From positions 1-13,569 of the forward strand of contig CAYLZN010000131.1 of NCBI GenBank assembly GCA_964387935.1: 13,569 bases of DNA, written 5' to 3'. This document shows positions 1 through 6,681 of this stretch, one piece after another. A model generated the notes under the pieces. It had not been told where the DNA came from, made no database searches, and saw only the letters and a program-made list of their open reading frames with translations. The stretch comes from CAYLZN01 sp964387935. Lineage in GTDB: Bacteria; Acidobacteriota; Vicinamibacteria; Vicinamibacterales; JAFNAJ01. Position 1 is the first letter of the stretch. Each line of letters starts with the position of its first letter. Both the position numbers and the translations under genes were made by a program.

Positions 1-121
1 ACGGGCGGTTCATGCCCCCGGCCTTCATCTTCTGCCGCTGGGTCGTGGCCTTCACGCCGCGGCGCGGCGACGAATCTGGGACAGTGTGCGAATTTCCGAG
101 GAGAACGAACAGGCTCGACGG
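1..121. other. Left-edge region with no assignable gene
   Basis: No complete gene can be supported here. On the minus strand a frame is open from a GTG at 55-53, with in-frame ATGs at 28-26 and 13-11, and runs off the left edge. It would give a short basic N-terminus and could be the start of a divergent gene, but there is no clear ribosome binding site and too little sequence to judge. If the sigma-54 element at 122-137 is real, enhancer-binding-protein sites would be expected in or beyond this stretch. I see no convincing inverted repeat for one. Confidence 0.3.
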
Positions 122-137
122 TGGCGACTTTCTTGCT
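122..137 (+). promoter_or_regulatory. Candidate sigma-54 (RpoN) -24/-12 promoter of the cytochrome/barrel operon
   Basis: TGGC at 122-125 and TTGC at 133-136 are separated by exactly 7 bases and followed by T. This matches the core and spacing of the RpoN consensus TGGCACG-N4-TTGCW. The bases after TGGC (GAC) differ from consensus. The predicted transcription start is near 148, leaving a leader of about 134 bases before the cytochrome ATG at 282. This is inference from motif and position; a sigma-54 promoter also needs an activator site that I cannot identify. Confidence 0.5.
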
Positions 138-162
138 TGATCAACGGCGGTTTGGTGTCCGT

Positions 163-176
163 CCTGTTGAAACAGG
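163..176. promoter_or_regulatory. Short perfect palindrome in the cytochrome operon leader
   Basis: CCTGTT and AACAGG form a 6-base perfect inverted repeat around a 2-base centre (GA). It lies about 15-28 bases downstream of the start site predicted from the sigma-54-like element. The spacing suits a dimeric regulator site better than an RNA hairpin, since the loop would be too small. A chance palindrome is possible. Confidence 0.25.
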
Positions 177-281
177 CGGAATATCAGTGGTTTTCTCACG
201 TCCCTCTCATGAATCTGCCGGCATTCATCAGTCCCACCGGCCCCGCCACGCGGCGGGAACCCTGGAGAAAGGAAGGCCCTG

Positions 282-1214
282 ATGCGTAGTGCCCTGTTCG
301 TGATGGCGCTCGCGGCAAGCCTTGCGGCCGTGGAGGGCAGCGCCTCCGCGCAAGCCCCGTCGCCGACTGCGCCCTCGACCTGGAGCGCCACCGACTGCGA
401 GGCGTGCCACGACAAGGCTGTTGGTCCGACGTTCGCCCGCAGCAAGCACGCCAGCCTCGACCAGAGCTGTTCGCAGTGCCACAAGGACGTCGCCGAGCAC
501 GTCAAGGCCCAGATGGCCGGCACGGAGGGTCCGGTGCCCTCGATGAAGGGACTGAGGGCCAGCGAGATCAACGCGAGCTGCCTCACGTGCCACGAGAAGG
601 GTGACCAGGCCAACTACCTGGGCAGCATGCACGACCGCCGCAACGTGGCGTGCACCGAGTGCCACAGCGTGCACGACTTCAAGTCGGTGAAAGCGCAGCT
701 GAAGTCGGTGCGCGATCCGGACACCTGCTACTCGTGCCACAAGGTCCAGCGCGCGAAGGCCCTGCGCTCGTCGCACCACCCGGTCCGCGAAGGGAAGATG
801 GACTGTTCGAGCTGCCACAACCCGCACGACGGCTCACGGCAGGGCATGATCAAGGCCGATTCGATCAACGAGCTCTGCTACACCTGCCACGCGGAGAAGC
901 GCGGGCCGTTCCTGTTCGAGCACGCGCCGGTGCGCGAGGACTGCATCTCGTGCCACGAACCGCACGGCTCGAACCACCAGCGGCTGCTCCTGCAGAAGGC
1001 GCCGAATCTCTGCTGGAACTGCCACCTCACCGGTTCCGGTCACTTCGGCTCCGGTGACAACTTCTCGACCGAGAAGGGTGTGCCGGTGGCGCCGCCTGGA
1101 GCCCCGAGCGGCTTCCCGACGCGGAACTCGCGCTTCCTCGAGCGGAGCTGCCGGAGCTGCCACGTGAAGCTCCACGGCTCCAACCATCCGTCCGGCGCGT
1201 ACTTCGTGAGGTGA
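282..1214 (+). CDS. DmsE/MtrA/PioA-family periplasmic decaheme c-type cytochrome
   Basis: Predicted electron-carrying half of a porin-cytochrome conduit: a ten-heme protein that plugs an outer-membrane barrel and moves electrons between periplasm and cell exterior. The 310 residues begin with a Sec signal peptide ending near ASA-QA (about residue 24). Exactly ten CXXCH heme sites follow, with first cysteines at residues 39, 63, 100, 124, 149, 175, 199, 221, 244 and 290. Length and heme count fit MtrA and PioA. The ATG is preceded by AAAGGAAGG at good spacing. The barrel gene starts 3 bases after the stop, so the two are one operon. The gap between hemes 9 and 10 is long and rich in Gly, Ser and Pro. 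Electron direction (metal reduction, as MtrA, or Fe(II) oxidation, as PioA/MtoA) cannot be read from the sequence. The DmsE name reflects family, not proof of DMSO respiration. Confidence 0.95.
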   Translation: MRSALFVMALAASLAAVEGSASAQAPSPTAPSTWSATDCEACHDKAVGPTFARSKHASLDQSCSQCHKDVAEHVKAQMAGTEGPVPSMKGLRASEINASCLTCHEKGDQANYLGSMHDRRNVACTECHSVHDFKSVKAQLKSVRDPDTCYSCHKVQRAKALRSSHHPVREGKMDCSSCHNPHDGSRQGMIKADSINELCYTCHAEKRGPFLFEHAPVREDCISCHEPHGSNHQRLLLQKAPNLCWNCHLTGSGHFGSGDNFSTEKGVPVAPPGAPSGFPTRNSRFLERSCRSCHVKLHGSNHPSGAYFVR

Positions 1215-1217
1215 GCC

Positions 1218-3536
1218 ATGAAGCGAAACACATTCATCACTGTGCTTCTCGCCTGTGGCTGCCTCGCCACGAGTCTGCCCGCGTCCGCCCAGGAGACGCC
1301 GGCGGCGACGGCCGCACCGCCGTCCTCGATCAACTGGTTCGAGGGCCAGGCCTCGCTGCTCCTGCTGGGTCGTGAGGACGTGGCCTCCTCGAAGTTCGAG
1401 GAGTACCGCACGGTGCCCAAGGGTTTCTCGATGCCGGTCTTCACGCTCCGCGGCAGTGAGGACGGCAACGACTACGCGCTGTTCGGCCAGAACATCTCGA
1501 GAGACGATCAGCGGTACCGCGGGTGGGCGAGCCTGGGCTGGCTTCGCCTGGGGTTCGACTACAACCAGATTCCCCACAACATGGGGAACGACGGACGCAC
1601 GATCCACACCGAGACAGCGGAGGGCGTGTGGGGGATGAGCGCGACCCTGCGGAAGACGCTGGGCGATGCGGTCGATGCCGTGCCCACCACGGCGCGCACC
1701 TATCCGTTCTACGTGGACCTGCTGACGCCCACGATCAACGCCGCCAACCACGTCGACATCTCGAGCCTGCGCAAGCGGGGCGAGTATGGCGTGGATTTCG
1801 GCGACAGGCTGCCGTTCAACCTGGCCTTCACGTACCTCCACGAGATCAAGAGCGGGGCCCGCGGGGCCAGCGCCGGCGACATCCTCGGGGCGGTCACCTC
1901 ACTGGTCGACGTGCCGGAACCGCTGAACGAGGTCACGCAGGACCTGGGCATCAAATGGGCCTGGAGATTCGGGATGGGCGACGTCCACGCGACGTTCAAC
2001 CGCAACATGTTCGACAGCCGGGTGGACGCCCTGATCGTGGACAACCCGTTCCGGGCGACCGACCTGGCGTACACCTCGACGTCGGTGCCCGGTGGCCCGG
2101 CGCAGGCGCGCTTCAGCACCATGCCGGACAACGAGGCCACGCGCGGCGCCTTCGGCTTCCAGCTGAAGCTCGGGCGCCAGACGCGGGTGGCCGGTGACGC
2201 GGCGTTCGGGACCTGGACGCAGAACCACGACTTCCTGCCGTACACGATCAACTCGGCGATCTTCACGCCGGCCGGGGCGCCGGCCAACGCGCTCGCCACG
2301 CTCCAGCGACCGTCGCTGGACGGCAAGATCGACACGACGTCGTACAACGTCGCGTTCATCTCGCGCCCGATGGATGGCCTGGGCGTGCGGCTGCGCTATC
2401 GCAACTACGAATACAAGGACAAGTCGGCTCGCTTCCTCATCACCGGGGACACGTCGGGCTCGCCGGACCGCAGCTGGACCGCGGCCAACCCGCCCACGGC
2501 CGAGGAGCCCTACGGGCACGCGACGGCGAATCGGACGGACTCCAGCACGGGGCGGTTCGACGCGCAACTGAGCTACGACCTCGGCGATCTCACCCTCGAG
2601 GGCGCGTACCGCAACCTGCAGAGTGAATGGGTTGGCCGCGCGAACTCCTCGGGGACCGATGGCACCGAGAACGCGTACACCCTGGCGGCCGTGTACCGCA
2701 CCGGCGAGTGGGTGGACTTCCGCCTCTCGTTCGACCAGGCCAAACGAACCGTTGACGGGATCGTGGCCGGTTCCGTCGGCGCGCTGCAGGGCGTGATGGC
2801 CGATCATGCGGAGCGCGAGCAGACGCGGATCGGCCTCGAGGTCGATCTCGCGAGATGGGACAAGTTCGGCGTCGGCTTCGCCTACTACCGGCGGAACGAC
2901 GACTACCCGAACCGTCCCTTCGAAGTGCCCGGCAACCCGGAAACCGAGAGCGGCCTCCTCGAGGCCACCTACGACGAGTTCTCGGTGGACGTCGAGTTCA
3001 TGCCGAGCGAGCGGGCGGAACTCGCCGCCTTCTACACCTATGAGAAGGTCGAAGAAACCAACCAGTGGGTGACGCTCACGAGCGGCGCCCTCAACAACCT
3101 GCTGCGCTACGCGCCGTGGGACAAAGGCAACACCTTCGGCGTGAACGGCCGGTTCCAGATCGTGCCCGAGAAATGGACGGCCTCTCTCCTGGCCCAGTAC
3201 CAGAAGGTGGACGGCTTCCTCGACATCACGGCCCGGGAGGCCGGCTCGTTCTACACGCCTGGGCGGACCACGCTCATTCCTCCGGGCCAGGGCGGCGCAG
3301 CGGACATCAGCGACTACGACGACACGGAACAGACCACGCTGATCTTGGATCTGGCCTACAACGTCGCGAAGTCCTGGGCCCTGAGCGTTGGCTACGCGTA
3401 CGAAAAGTACAGCTTCGCCGACGCGTTTTCCGACGGCACGAACATCTTCCCGCAGTCGGTCCTGTTCTTCCTGAAGGGCAACGACGGAGGCTACGAGGTC
3501 AACGTCGGCTACACGAAGCTGACCTACCGCTTCTGA
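1218..3536 (+). CDS. MtrB/PioB-family decaheme-associated outer-membrane beta-barrel
   Basis: Predicted barrel sheath that holds the upstream decaheme cytochrome in the outer membrane. The 772-residue product has an N-terminal signal peptide (cleavage near ASA-QE, residue 25). A long run of alternating aromatic and polar strands follows, ending in KLTYRF; a terminal Phe is the usual signal for the BAM assembly machine. MtrB and PioB are of similar size. Gene order, cytochrome then barrel, matches mtrAB and pioAB. The ribosome binding site GAGGTGA (1208-1214) overlaps the cytochrome stop codon, so translation is probably coupled. The N-terminal CXXC pair reported for Shewanella MtrB is not visible in the mature part. 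No MtrC/OmcA-like surface cytochrome follows, so this is a two-component (Pio/Mto-like) arrangement unless a partner lies elsewhere. Confidence 0.9.
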   Translation: MKRNTFITVLLACGCLATSLPASAQETPAATAAPPSSINWFEGQASLLLLGREDVASSKFEEYRTVPKGFSMPVFTLRGSEDGNDYALFGQNISRDDQRYRGWASLGWLRLGFDYNQIPHNMGNDGRTIHTETAEGVWGMSATLRKTLGDAVDAVPTTARTYPFYVDLLTPTINAANHVDISSLRKRGEYGVDFGDRLPFNLAFTYLHEIKSGARGASAGDILGAVTSLVDVPEPLNEVTQDLGIKWAWRFGMGDVHATFNRNMFDSRVDALIVDNPFRATDLAYTSTSVPGGPAQARFSTMPDNEATRGAFGFQLKLGRQTRVAGDAAFGTWTQNHDFLPYTINSAIFTPAGAPANALATLQRPSLDGKIDTTSYNVAFISRPMDGLGVRLRYRNYEYKDKSARFLITGDTSGSPDRSWTAANPPTAEEPYGHATANRTDSSTGRFDAQLSYDLGDLTLEGAYRNLQSEWVGRANSSGTDGTENAYTLAAVYRTGEWVDFRLSFDQAKRTVDGIVAGSVGALQGVMADHAEREQTRIGLEVDLARWDKFGVGFAYYRRNDDYPNRPFEVPGNPETESGLLEATYDEFSVDVEFMPSERAELAAFYTYEKVEETNQWVTLTSGALNNLLRYAPWDKGNTFGVNGRFQIVPEKWTASLLAQYQKVDGFLDITAREAGSFYTPGRTTLIPPGQGGAADISDYDDTEQTTLILDLAYNVAKSWALSVGYAYEKYSFADAFSDGTNIFPQSVLFFLKGNDGGYEVNVGYTKLTYRF

Positions 3537-3574
3537 GCGGCTGCCGAAGGAGCAGCCCACACGTCATCACGGGC

Positions 3575-3600
3575 AGGGTGCCGGCGGAGGCTGGCACCCT
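3575..3600. terminator. Hairpin between convergent genes, candidate bidirectional terminator
   Basis: AGGGTGCC (3575-3582) and GGCACCCT (3593-3600) are perfect 8-base complements. Pairing can continue inward (one G-T, then two G-C pairs) to a 4-base loop, giving an 11-pair stem. It fills most of the 64-base gap between the barrel gene stop and the stop of the convergent PEP-CTERM gene, and abuts the latter. There is no T-run on either side, so termination may be Rho-assisted, or the hairpin may stabilise the 3' ends. Confidence 0.55.
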
Positions 3601-4488
3601 TCACCCGCGCAACCTGCGGCGTCTCAGCACGGCGAGTCCGCCCGCCACGAGCAGCAAGGTGCCGGGTTCAGGCACCGGGGCAACCCGCGACGTGCCGGTC
3701 GTGGGGCCGACGAGATCGCCAATGCTGAAGGGCGGATCCACGGACGCATCCATCACCGCGCCGTTGAGCGCAGCCTCAGCATCGACGGTCCAGACGACCG
3801 TGCCGTCCGGAAGCTGGATGAACGTCCGGCCCGCATCGAGCCACGTCAACGACAGCAGCGTGAACTCGAGCACGTCCTCTTCGCCGTTGCCGTTGATGTC
3901 CACGCCGAGCGCCCGCTTCAGCATGAGCCCGGATCCGACGAACGGCGCCGACTCGGGCGGCGGCCACAGGCCGAACTGGGGGTCCAGGTTCACGAAGTCC
4001 GTCGCGTAGCTCGATGCAACCCGGACCGGCCCGTTGTCGAACAGCGACAGGCTCGCGCCGGGGGACTGCCCGTAGAAATCGTGGTTCGGATCGATGTCGG
4101 TGAGCGTGATGTCGAAGAACACGTCGAAGAAGCTGTCGACCTGGAACTGCGTGCCATTGAGCGCTCCGCCATCGAACTCACCCGTGCCCACACAGGGATT
4201 CGGAGGATGCGCCAGGCCGGTGCTGGCGCACGCGCCGCCCAGCGAGGATGGGCCGGGGTTGGCCCGCTGGGAGGAGAGCGTCAGCGTCACACTGGAAGTC
4301 ACGAACCCGTAGCCTTCGACGCCCTGTTGGTCCCGCGCGAGGGGGATCTGCCCGGACCCCGTGAGTGTCATCGACACCAGCTCGGTGTCGAAGCGAATCA
4401 CCACCGGGTCGGCTGTCGCCACCAGCGACGAGGCGTGGAGTGCGGCTGCCGCGAAGGCTGCCGCCGGGAGGCGACGGATCGTCTTCAT
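3601..4488 (-). CDS. PEP-CTERM sorting domain protein with an EF-hand-like loop
   Basis: Secreted protein of 295 residues with a signal peptide (about 1-26, ending ATA-DP). The body is beta-rich with no recognised enzyme motif, and the C-terminus is a PEP-CTERM tag: VPEPG at 272-276, a hydrophobic helix, then an Arg-rich tail. That tag is known to be processed by an exosortase (XrtA/EpsH type) and is linked to exopolysaccharide-producing bacteria. No exosortase gene is in the window. Residues 197-208 (DINGNGEEDVLE) have acidic or amide ligands at positions 1, 3, 5, 7, 9 and 12 of an EF-hand loop, suggesting calcium binding. Two cysteines (87 and 99) could form a disulfide. I chose the ATG at 4488 because GGAGGAG lies just upstream and the signal peptide starts there; the frame extends to 4530 without support. 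A sigma-54-like promoter sits about 30 bases upstream. Confidence 0.85.
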   Translation of the reverse strand: MKTIRRLPAAAFAAAALHASSLVATADPVVIRFDTELVSMTLTGSGQIPLARDQQGVEGYGFVTSSVTLTLSSQRANPGPSSLGGACASTGLAHPPNPCVGTGEFDGGALNGTQFQVDSFFDVFFDITLTDIDPNHDFYGQSPGASLSLFDNGPVRVASSYATDFVNLDPQFGLWPPPESAPFVGSGLMLKRALGVDINGNGEEDVLEFTLLSLTWLDAGRTFIQLPDGTVVWTVDAEAALNGAVMDASVDPPFSIGDLVGPTTGTSRVAPVPEPGTLLLVAGGLAVLRRRRLRG

Positions 4489-4514
4489 ACCTGTTCTCCT
4501 CCCGATGGCGGAAG

Positions 4515-4529
4515 GCAAATTCCGGGCCA
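4515..4529 (-). promoter_or_regulatory. Candidate sigma-54 promoter of the PEP-CTERM gene
   Basis: Read on the minus strand, TGGC (4529-4526), seven bases, then TTGC (4518-4515) match the RpoN core and spacing exactly. The base after TTGC is C rather than A or T. The predicted start is near 4503, just before the GGAGGAG ribosome binding site, leaving a leader of about 15 bases. Sigma-54 control of PEP-CTERM genes through PrsK/PrsR is known in other bacteria, which supports the call. No regulator gene is in the window. Confidence 0.5.
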
Positions 4530-4557
4530 TGAAGCCAGAACAGCCTTTCGTGCAAAT

Positions 4558-4586
4558 GGGAGAACCTTGGTGCCCAAAGGTCTCCC
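4558..4586 (-). terminator. Candidate terminator hairpin after the secreted protein gene
   Basis: GGGAGA-A-CCTT (4558-4568) pairs with AAGG-TCTCCC (4577-4586) as ten base pairs with one bulged A and an 8-base loop. It begins about 35 bases past the stop of the minus-strand gene at 4622 and precedes the promoter of the next gene. A second inverted repeat, GTCGTG/CACGAC (4588-4593 and 4614-4619), lies between it and the stop. No U-run follows the hairpin, so efficiency is uncertain. Confidence 0.35.
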
Positions 4587-4621
4587 TGTCGTGTCACAAA
4601 AAGCCAGGAAGAGCACGACCA

Positions 4622-5383
4622 TTACCGCGCCAGCACGACTCCCGTCAACGTCGCCGCACGACCGCCCCACTGGTCCTGCAGGAGGAGATCGACCTGGCCG
4701 TCGCCTTCCGCGCCGAGAGTCGGAACGACGAACGTGAGTTCGCCGGGCCCTTCTGCCACCAGTCCGCCTTCGAGGAGAAAGAGCACGCGGTCGCCCCTCA
4801 GGAACACGAGGCGAAAGAGCCCGCTGCCCTCGTGCGGCCATTGGCCTTCGAGGGTGAGCACGTGCGCCTCGCTGCGCTTCGACACGGCGCGCAGCGCGAA
4901 CTGACAGCGGCTGGCCGCGGGAGGGGAGCCCTCGCTCTCCGGCTGGAACTCCACGCACGTGGCCAGCGTGCCGATCGTGACATTCCCCGAGGTCAGCGAC
5001 ACGGTAATCTCATACGCGCCGGCTGCGCTGTCCATCCCGAAACAGAAGGCATCGTCCAGCACCGCGGCCGTCCCGGCGTCGAGGCGTTCGAGCGCGGGCC
5101 GGGCCGGGCGCTCGACCGTTCGCTTCAGGGGAATCGTGTGCGGCTGGCCCTGAGGGTCCTTCAACGTGACCGATCCCTCGTACCGGTAGCTGATCTTCGG
5201 GACGAACGGGCCACCGACGTCCTCGAGGGCCAGCAGGCTGAGCCGGACGCACTGACCTTCGCGAAAAAAAGACCCATCGGTCCGAAGGGCCAGGGCCGAG
5301 GTGGGCCAGGACTGGGCGGCCGCTGAGGCGGCCGCCAGCAGAAGCAACCCCGAGAACACGGCCGTTGGAGGCGTGGCAGGCAT
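4622..5383 (-). CDS. Secreted protein of unknown function
   Basis: I do not recognise this 253-residue protein. It has a typical signal peptide (hydrophobic stretch about 8-21, cleavage near AAA-QS at 23). The body alternates short hydrophobic and charged segments, as in beta-sandwich domains, and carries four cysteines after the signal. There are no catalytic or cofactor motifs, no membrane segment and no C-terminal sorting tag. The ATG at 5383 is chosen because GGAGGT lies 4 bases upstream and the signal peptide starts there; the open frame reaches 5512 but the added residues look non-coding. It lies in tandem with the PEP-CTERM gene 133 bases downstream but probably has its own promoter (sigma-54-like, 5420-5435) and terminator. 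A role in the cell surface or matrix is a guess from export and neighbours. Confidence 0.75.
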   Translation of the reverse strand: MPATPPTAVFSGLLLLAAASAAAQSWPTSALALRTDGSFFREGQCVRLSLLALEDVGGPFVPKISYRYEGSVTLKDPQGQPHTIPLKRTVERPARPALERLDAGTAAVLDDAFCFGMDSAAGAYEITVSLTSGNVTIGTLATCVEFQPESEGSPPAASRCQFALRAVSKRSEAHVLTLEGQWPHEGSGLFRLVFLRGDRVLFLLEGGLVAEGPGELTFVVPTLGAEGDGQVDLLLQDQWGGRAATLTGVVLAR

Positions 5384-5579
5384 GGTGACCTCCGAGAAAG
5401 ACGACCCCACACAGGTAGAAGCAAGGCCCGCGCCTTCAGCATCTGATGAGTTCATTGCCAGAAGCTGCCGCATGGCGCCGGTATCGGCGCAGATGTCCTC
5501 AGCAGGCGCCACCCAGACAGCTCGCGAGTAGAATCAGAGCGGTCGGCCGGCGCCGGGTGTCGTGCACCCCTGACAAGCA
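5384..5579. other. Divergent intergenic region
   Basis: This stretch separates the minus-strand secreted protein gene from the plus-strand TerB-like gene. It holds the sigma-54-like element described separately. For the plus-strand gene the best -10 match is TAGAAT at 5529-5534 (five of six bases), but no good -35 sits at the right distance. A GC-rich palindromic patch (around GGCCGGCGCCGG) lies near 5544-5557. I see no small gene here. Confidence 0.4.
5420..5435 (-). promoter_or_regulatory. Candidate sigma-54 promoter of the secreted protein gene
   Basis: On the minus strand AGGC (5435-5432), seven bases, then TTGCT (5424-5420) keep the invariant GG-N10-GC of RpoN promoters, with one mismatch in TGGC. 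The bases after GGC read GCG, close to the consensus ACG. The predicted start is near 5409, about 26 bases before the ATG and upstream of the GGAGGT ribosome binding site. It is weaker than the other two sites in the core but ideally placed. Confidence 0.4.
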
Positions 5580-5633
<54 letters not shown>

Positions 5634-5635
<2 letters not shown>

Positions 5636-6200
5636 GGACTCCACCCTGCACAACGCCGCCAAAGCTCTCGAAGACGCGTTCTTCGCCAAGGAGAACGCCC
5701 GCCTGCTCGACCAACTCCGGGCGAGTTCGGAGAAGGAGGCGCGCCGAAAGGCACTCCGGGCCGTCATCCAGGTCGAAGACGAGGAACTGATCGATCACCT
5801 GCTGGATCTGGGGCTCGGCCCGGAAACGGTGCTGGCCGTGACGCTCCTGCCACTTGCGATGGTCGCGTGGGCCGATGGGACGCTGCAGCCGAAAGAGCGG
5901 GAGGCCATCCTGCGGGCCGCCGCCGAGAAGGGCATTCAGCCGGGCAGTGTCGCGCAGCAGGTCCTGGGCAATTGGCTGGCTCAGCCTCCGAGCGCGAAGC
6001 TGGTCGACGCCTGGAAGCGCTACACGCAGACGATCTGGCCGGCCCTGATGCCGCACGAGCGGGAAGAGGTCAGGCAAGTCGGCCTCGAACGCGCGCGGTC
6101 CGTGGCGGAGGCGGCGGGCGGCTTCCTCGGGCTCACGTCGGGCGTGACCGCGAAGGAGCAGGCCGTGCTCGACGAGCTCGCGAAGGTGCTCCAGGGCTGA
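5634..6200 (+). CDS. TerB-like all-helical protein, function unknown
   Basis: A 188-residue cytoplasmic protein, almost entirely helical by composition, with no signal peptide or membrane segment. A charged, possibly coiled N-terminal part (about 1-50) leads into a segment at residues 75-90 (AMVAWADGTLQPKERE). This resembles the core of TerB/DjlA-type domains, where an AxxAWADG stretch and following acidic residues are typical. TerB-fold proteins are linked to tellurite resistance, membrane-associated stress complexes and phage defence, but none of those partners is nearby, so I do not assign a role. The start at 5634 is the first codon of the frame with coding character and abuts the heptad repeat. 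It is convergent with the toxin gene, with 88 bases between them. Confidence 0.7.
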
Positions 6201-6242
6201 AGGCCTGCGGCGTGCGGCGCGCGACAATTCATCCAGCCACGC

Positions 6243-6277
6243 CGCTGGTCGCCAGCCGCTCGCCGCTCGCCGTTCTG
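6243..6277. repeat. Degenerate 7-bp periodic tract between convergent genes
   Basis: Five consecutive 7-base units all begin with CG: CGCTGGT, CGCCAGC, CGCTCGC, CGCTCGC, CGTTCTG. Only the third and fourth are identical. GCTGG/CCAGC (6244-6256) could also pair as a small hairpin with a 3-base loop. It lies between the TerB-like gene stop and the toxin gene stop. No convincing terminator was seen elsewhere in this gap. Confidence 0.45.
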
Positions 6278-6288
6278 TCCAGTCATGG

Positions 6289-6681
6289 TCAGGTCTCCTG
6301 CGCGCGCGACCGCTGGCGAAGCCAGATGGCAATCGCCTCGGCCGCGAGTTCGCCGCGGGCGACGGCCAGCGTCATCGCCGTCAACTCCTTCGGCGTGAAC
6401 TCCGGCTCGTGCCCGTTGGCCAGCAGGAACAGGACGAGCGCGTGCGCGCCGGTGCGCTTGTTGCCGTCGACGAAGGGATGATTCTGGACCAGCGAGTGGA
6501 GCAGGGCCGCGGCTTTCGCCGCGACGTCCGGGTACAGATCTTCGCCGCCGAACGTCATGTGCGGCCGGCCGACCGCGGCTTCCAGGGCAGCTCGATCCCG
6601 CAGACGCCCCGAGCCGCCGAATCGTCCGACCTGCATCCGGTGCAGGGCCAGCACCTGTTCGACTGACAGGCAGGCGATCAC
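6289..6681 (-). CDS. doc: Doc-family (Fic fold) type II toxin
   Basis: Predicted toxin of a type II toxin-antitoxin pair. Doc proteins have a Fic fold but act as kinases, inactivating the translation factor EF-Tu by phosphorylation. The 130-residue length is typical. The family motif is at residues 68-78: His68-Pro-Phe-Val-Asp72-Gly-Asn74-Lys75-Arg76-Thr-Gly. The Lys after Asn, where Fic AMP-transferases have Gly, marks the Doc branch. The N-terminal segment with His14 and the FGG at 21-23 is also typical. The start is GTG (6681-6679), which overlaps the antitoxin TGA by 4 bases (GTGA), so translation is coupled. The active site looks intact. The alternative reading, a Fic AMPylator, is less likely given the Lys. 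Confidence 0.9.
   Translation of the reverse strand: MIACLSVEQVLALHRMQVGRFGGSGRLRDRAALEAAVGRPHMTFGGEDLYPDVAAKAAALLHSLVQNHPFVDGNKRTGAHALVLFLLANGHEPEFTPKELTAMTLAVARGELAAEAIAIWLRQRSRAQET

Noticed and set aside
86..289. 67-codon plus-strand frame from a GTG overlapping the cytochrome start
   Set aside because: No ribosome binding site, it overlaps the well-supported cytochrome start and contains the sigma-54-like element; composition does not look like a real protein.
1218..1290. Lipobox-like LLAC near the barrel N-terminus
   Set aside because: Position -2 is Leu, a good signal peptidase I site follows at ASA-QE, and a beta-barrel ending in Phe is not expected to be a lipoprotein.
834..1841. 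335-codon minus-strand frame across the cytochrome/barrel junction
   Set aside because: Spans two real plus-strand genes and has shadow composition with no recognisable motif.
1899..3560. 553-codon open frame antisense to the barrel gene
   Set aside because: Typical of high-GC antisense frames: Arg/Val-rich low-complexity translation with no domain, opposite a clear outer-membrane protein.
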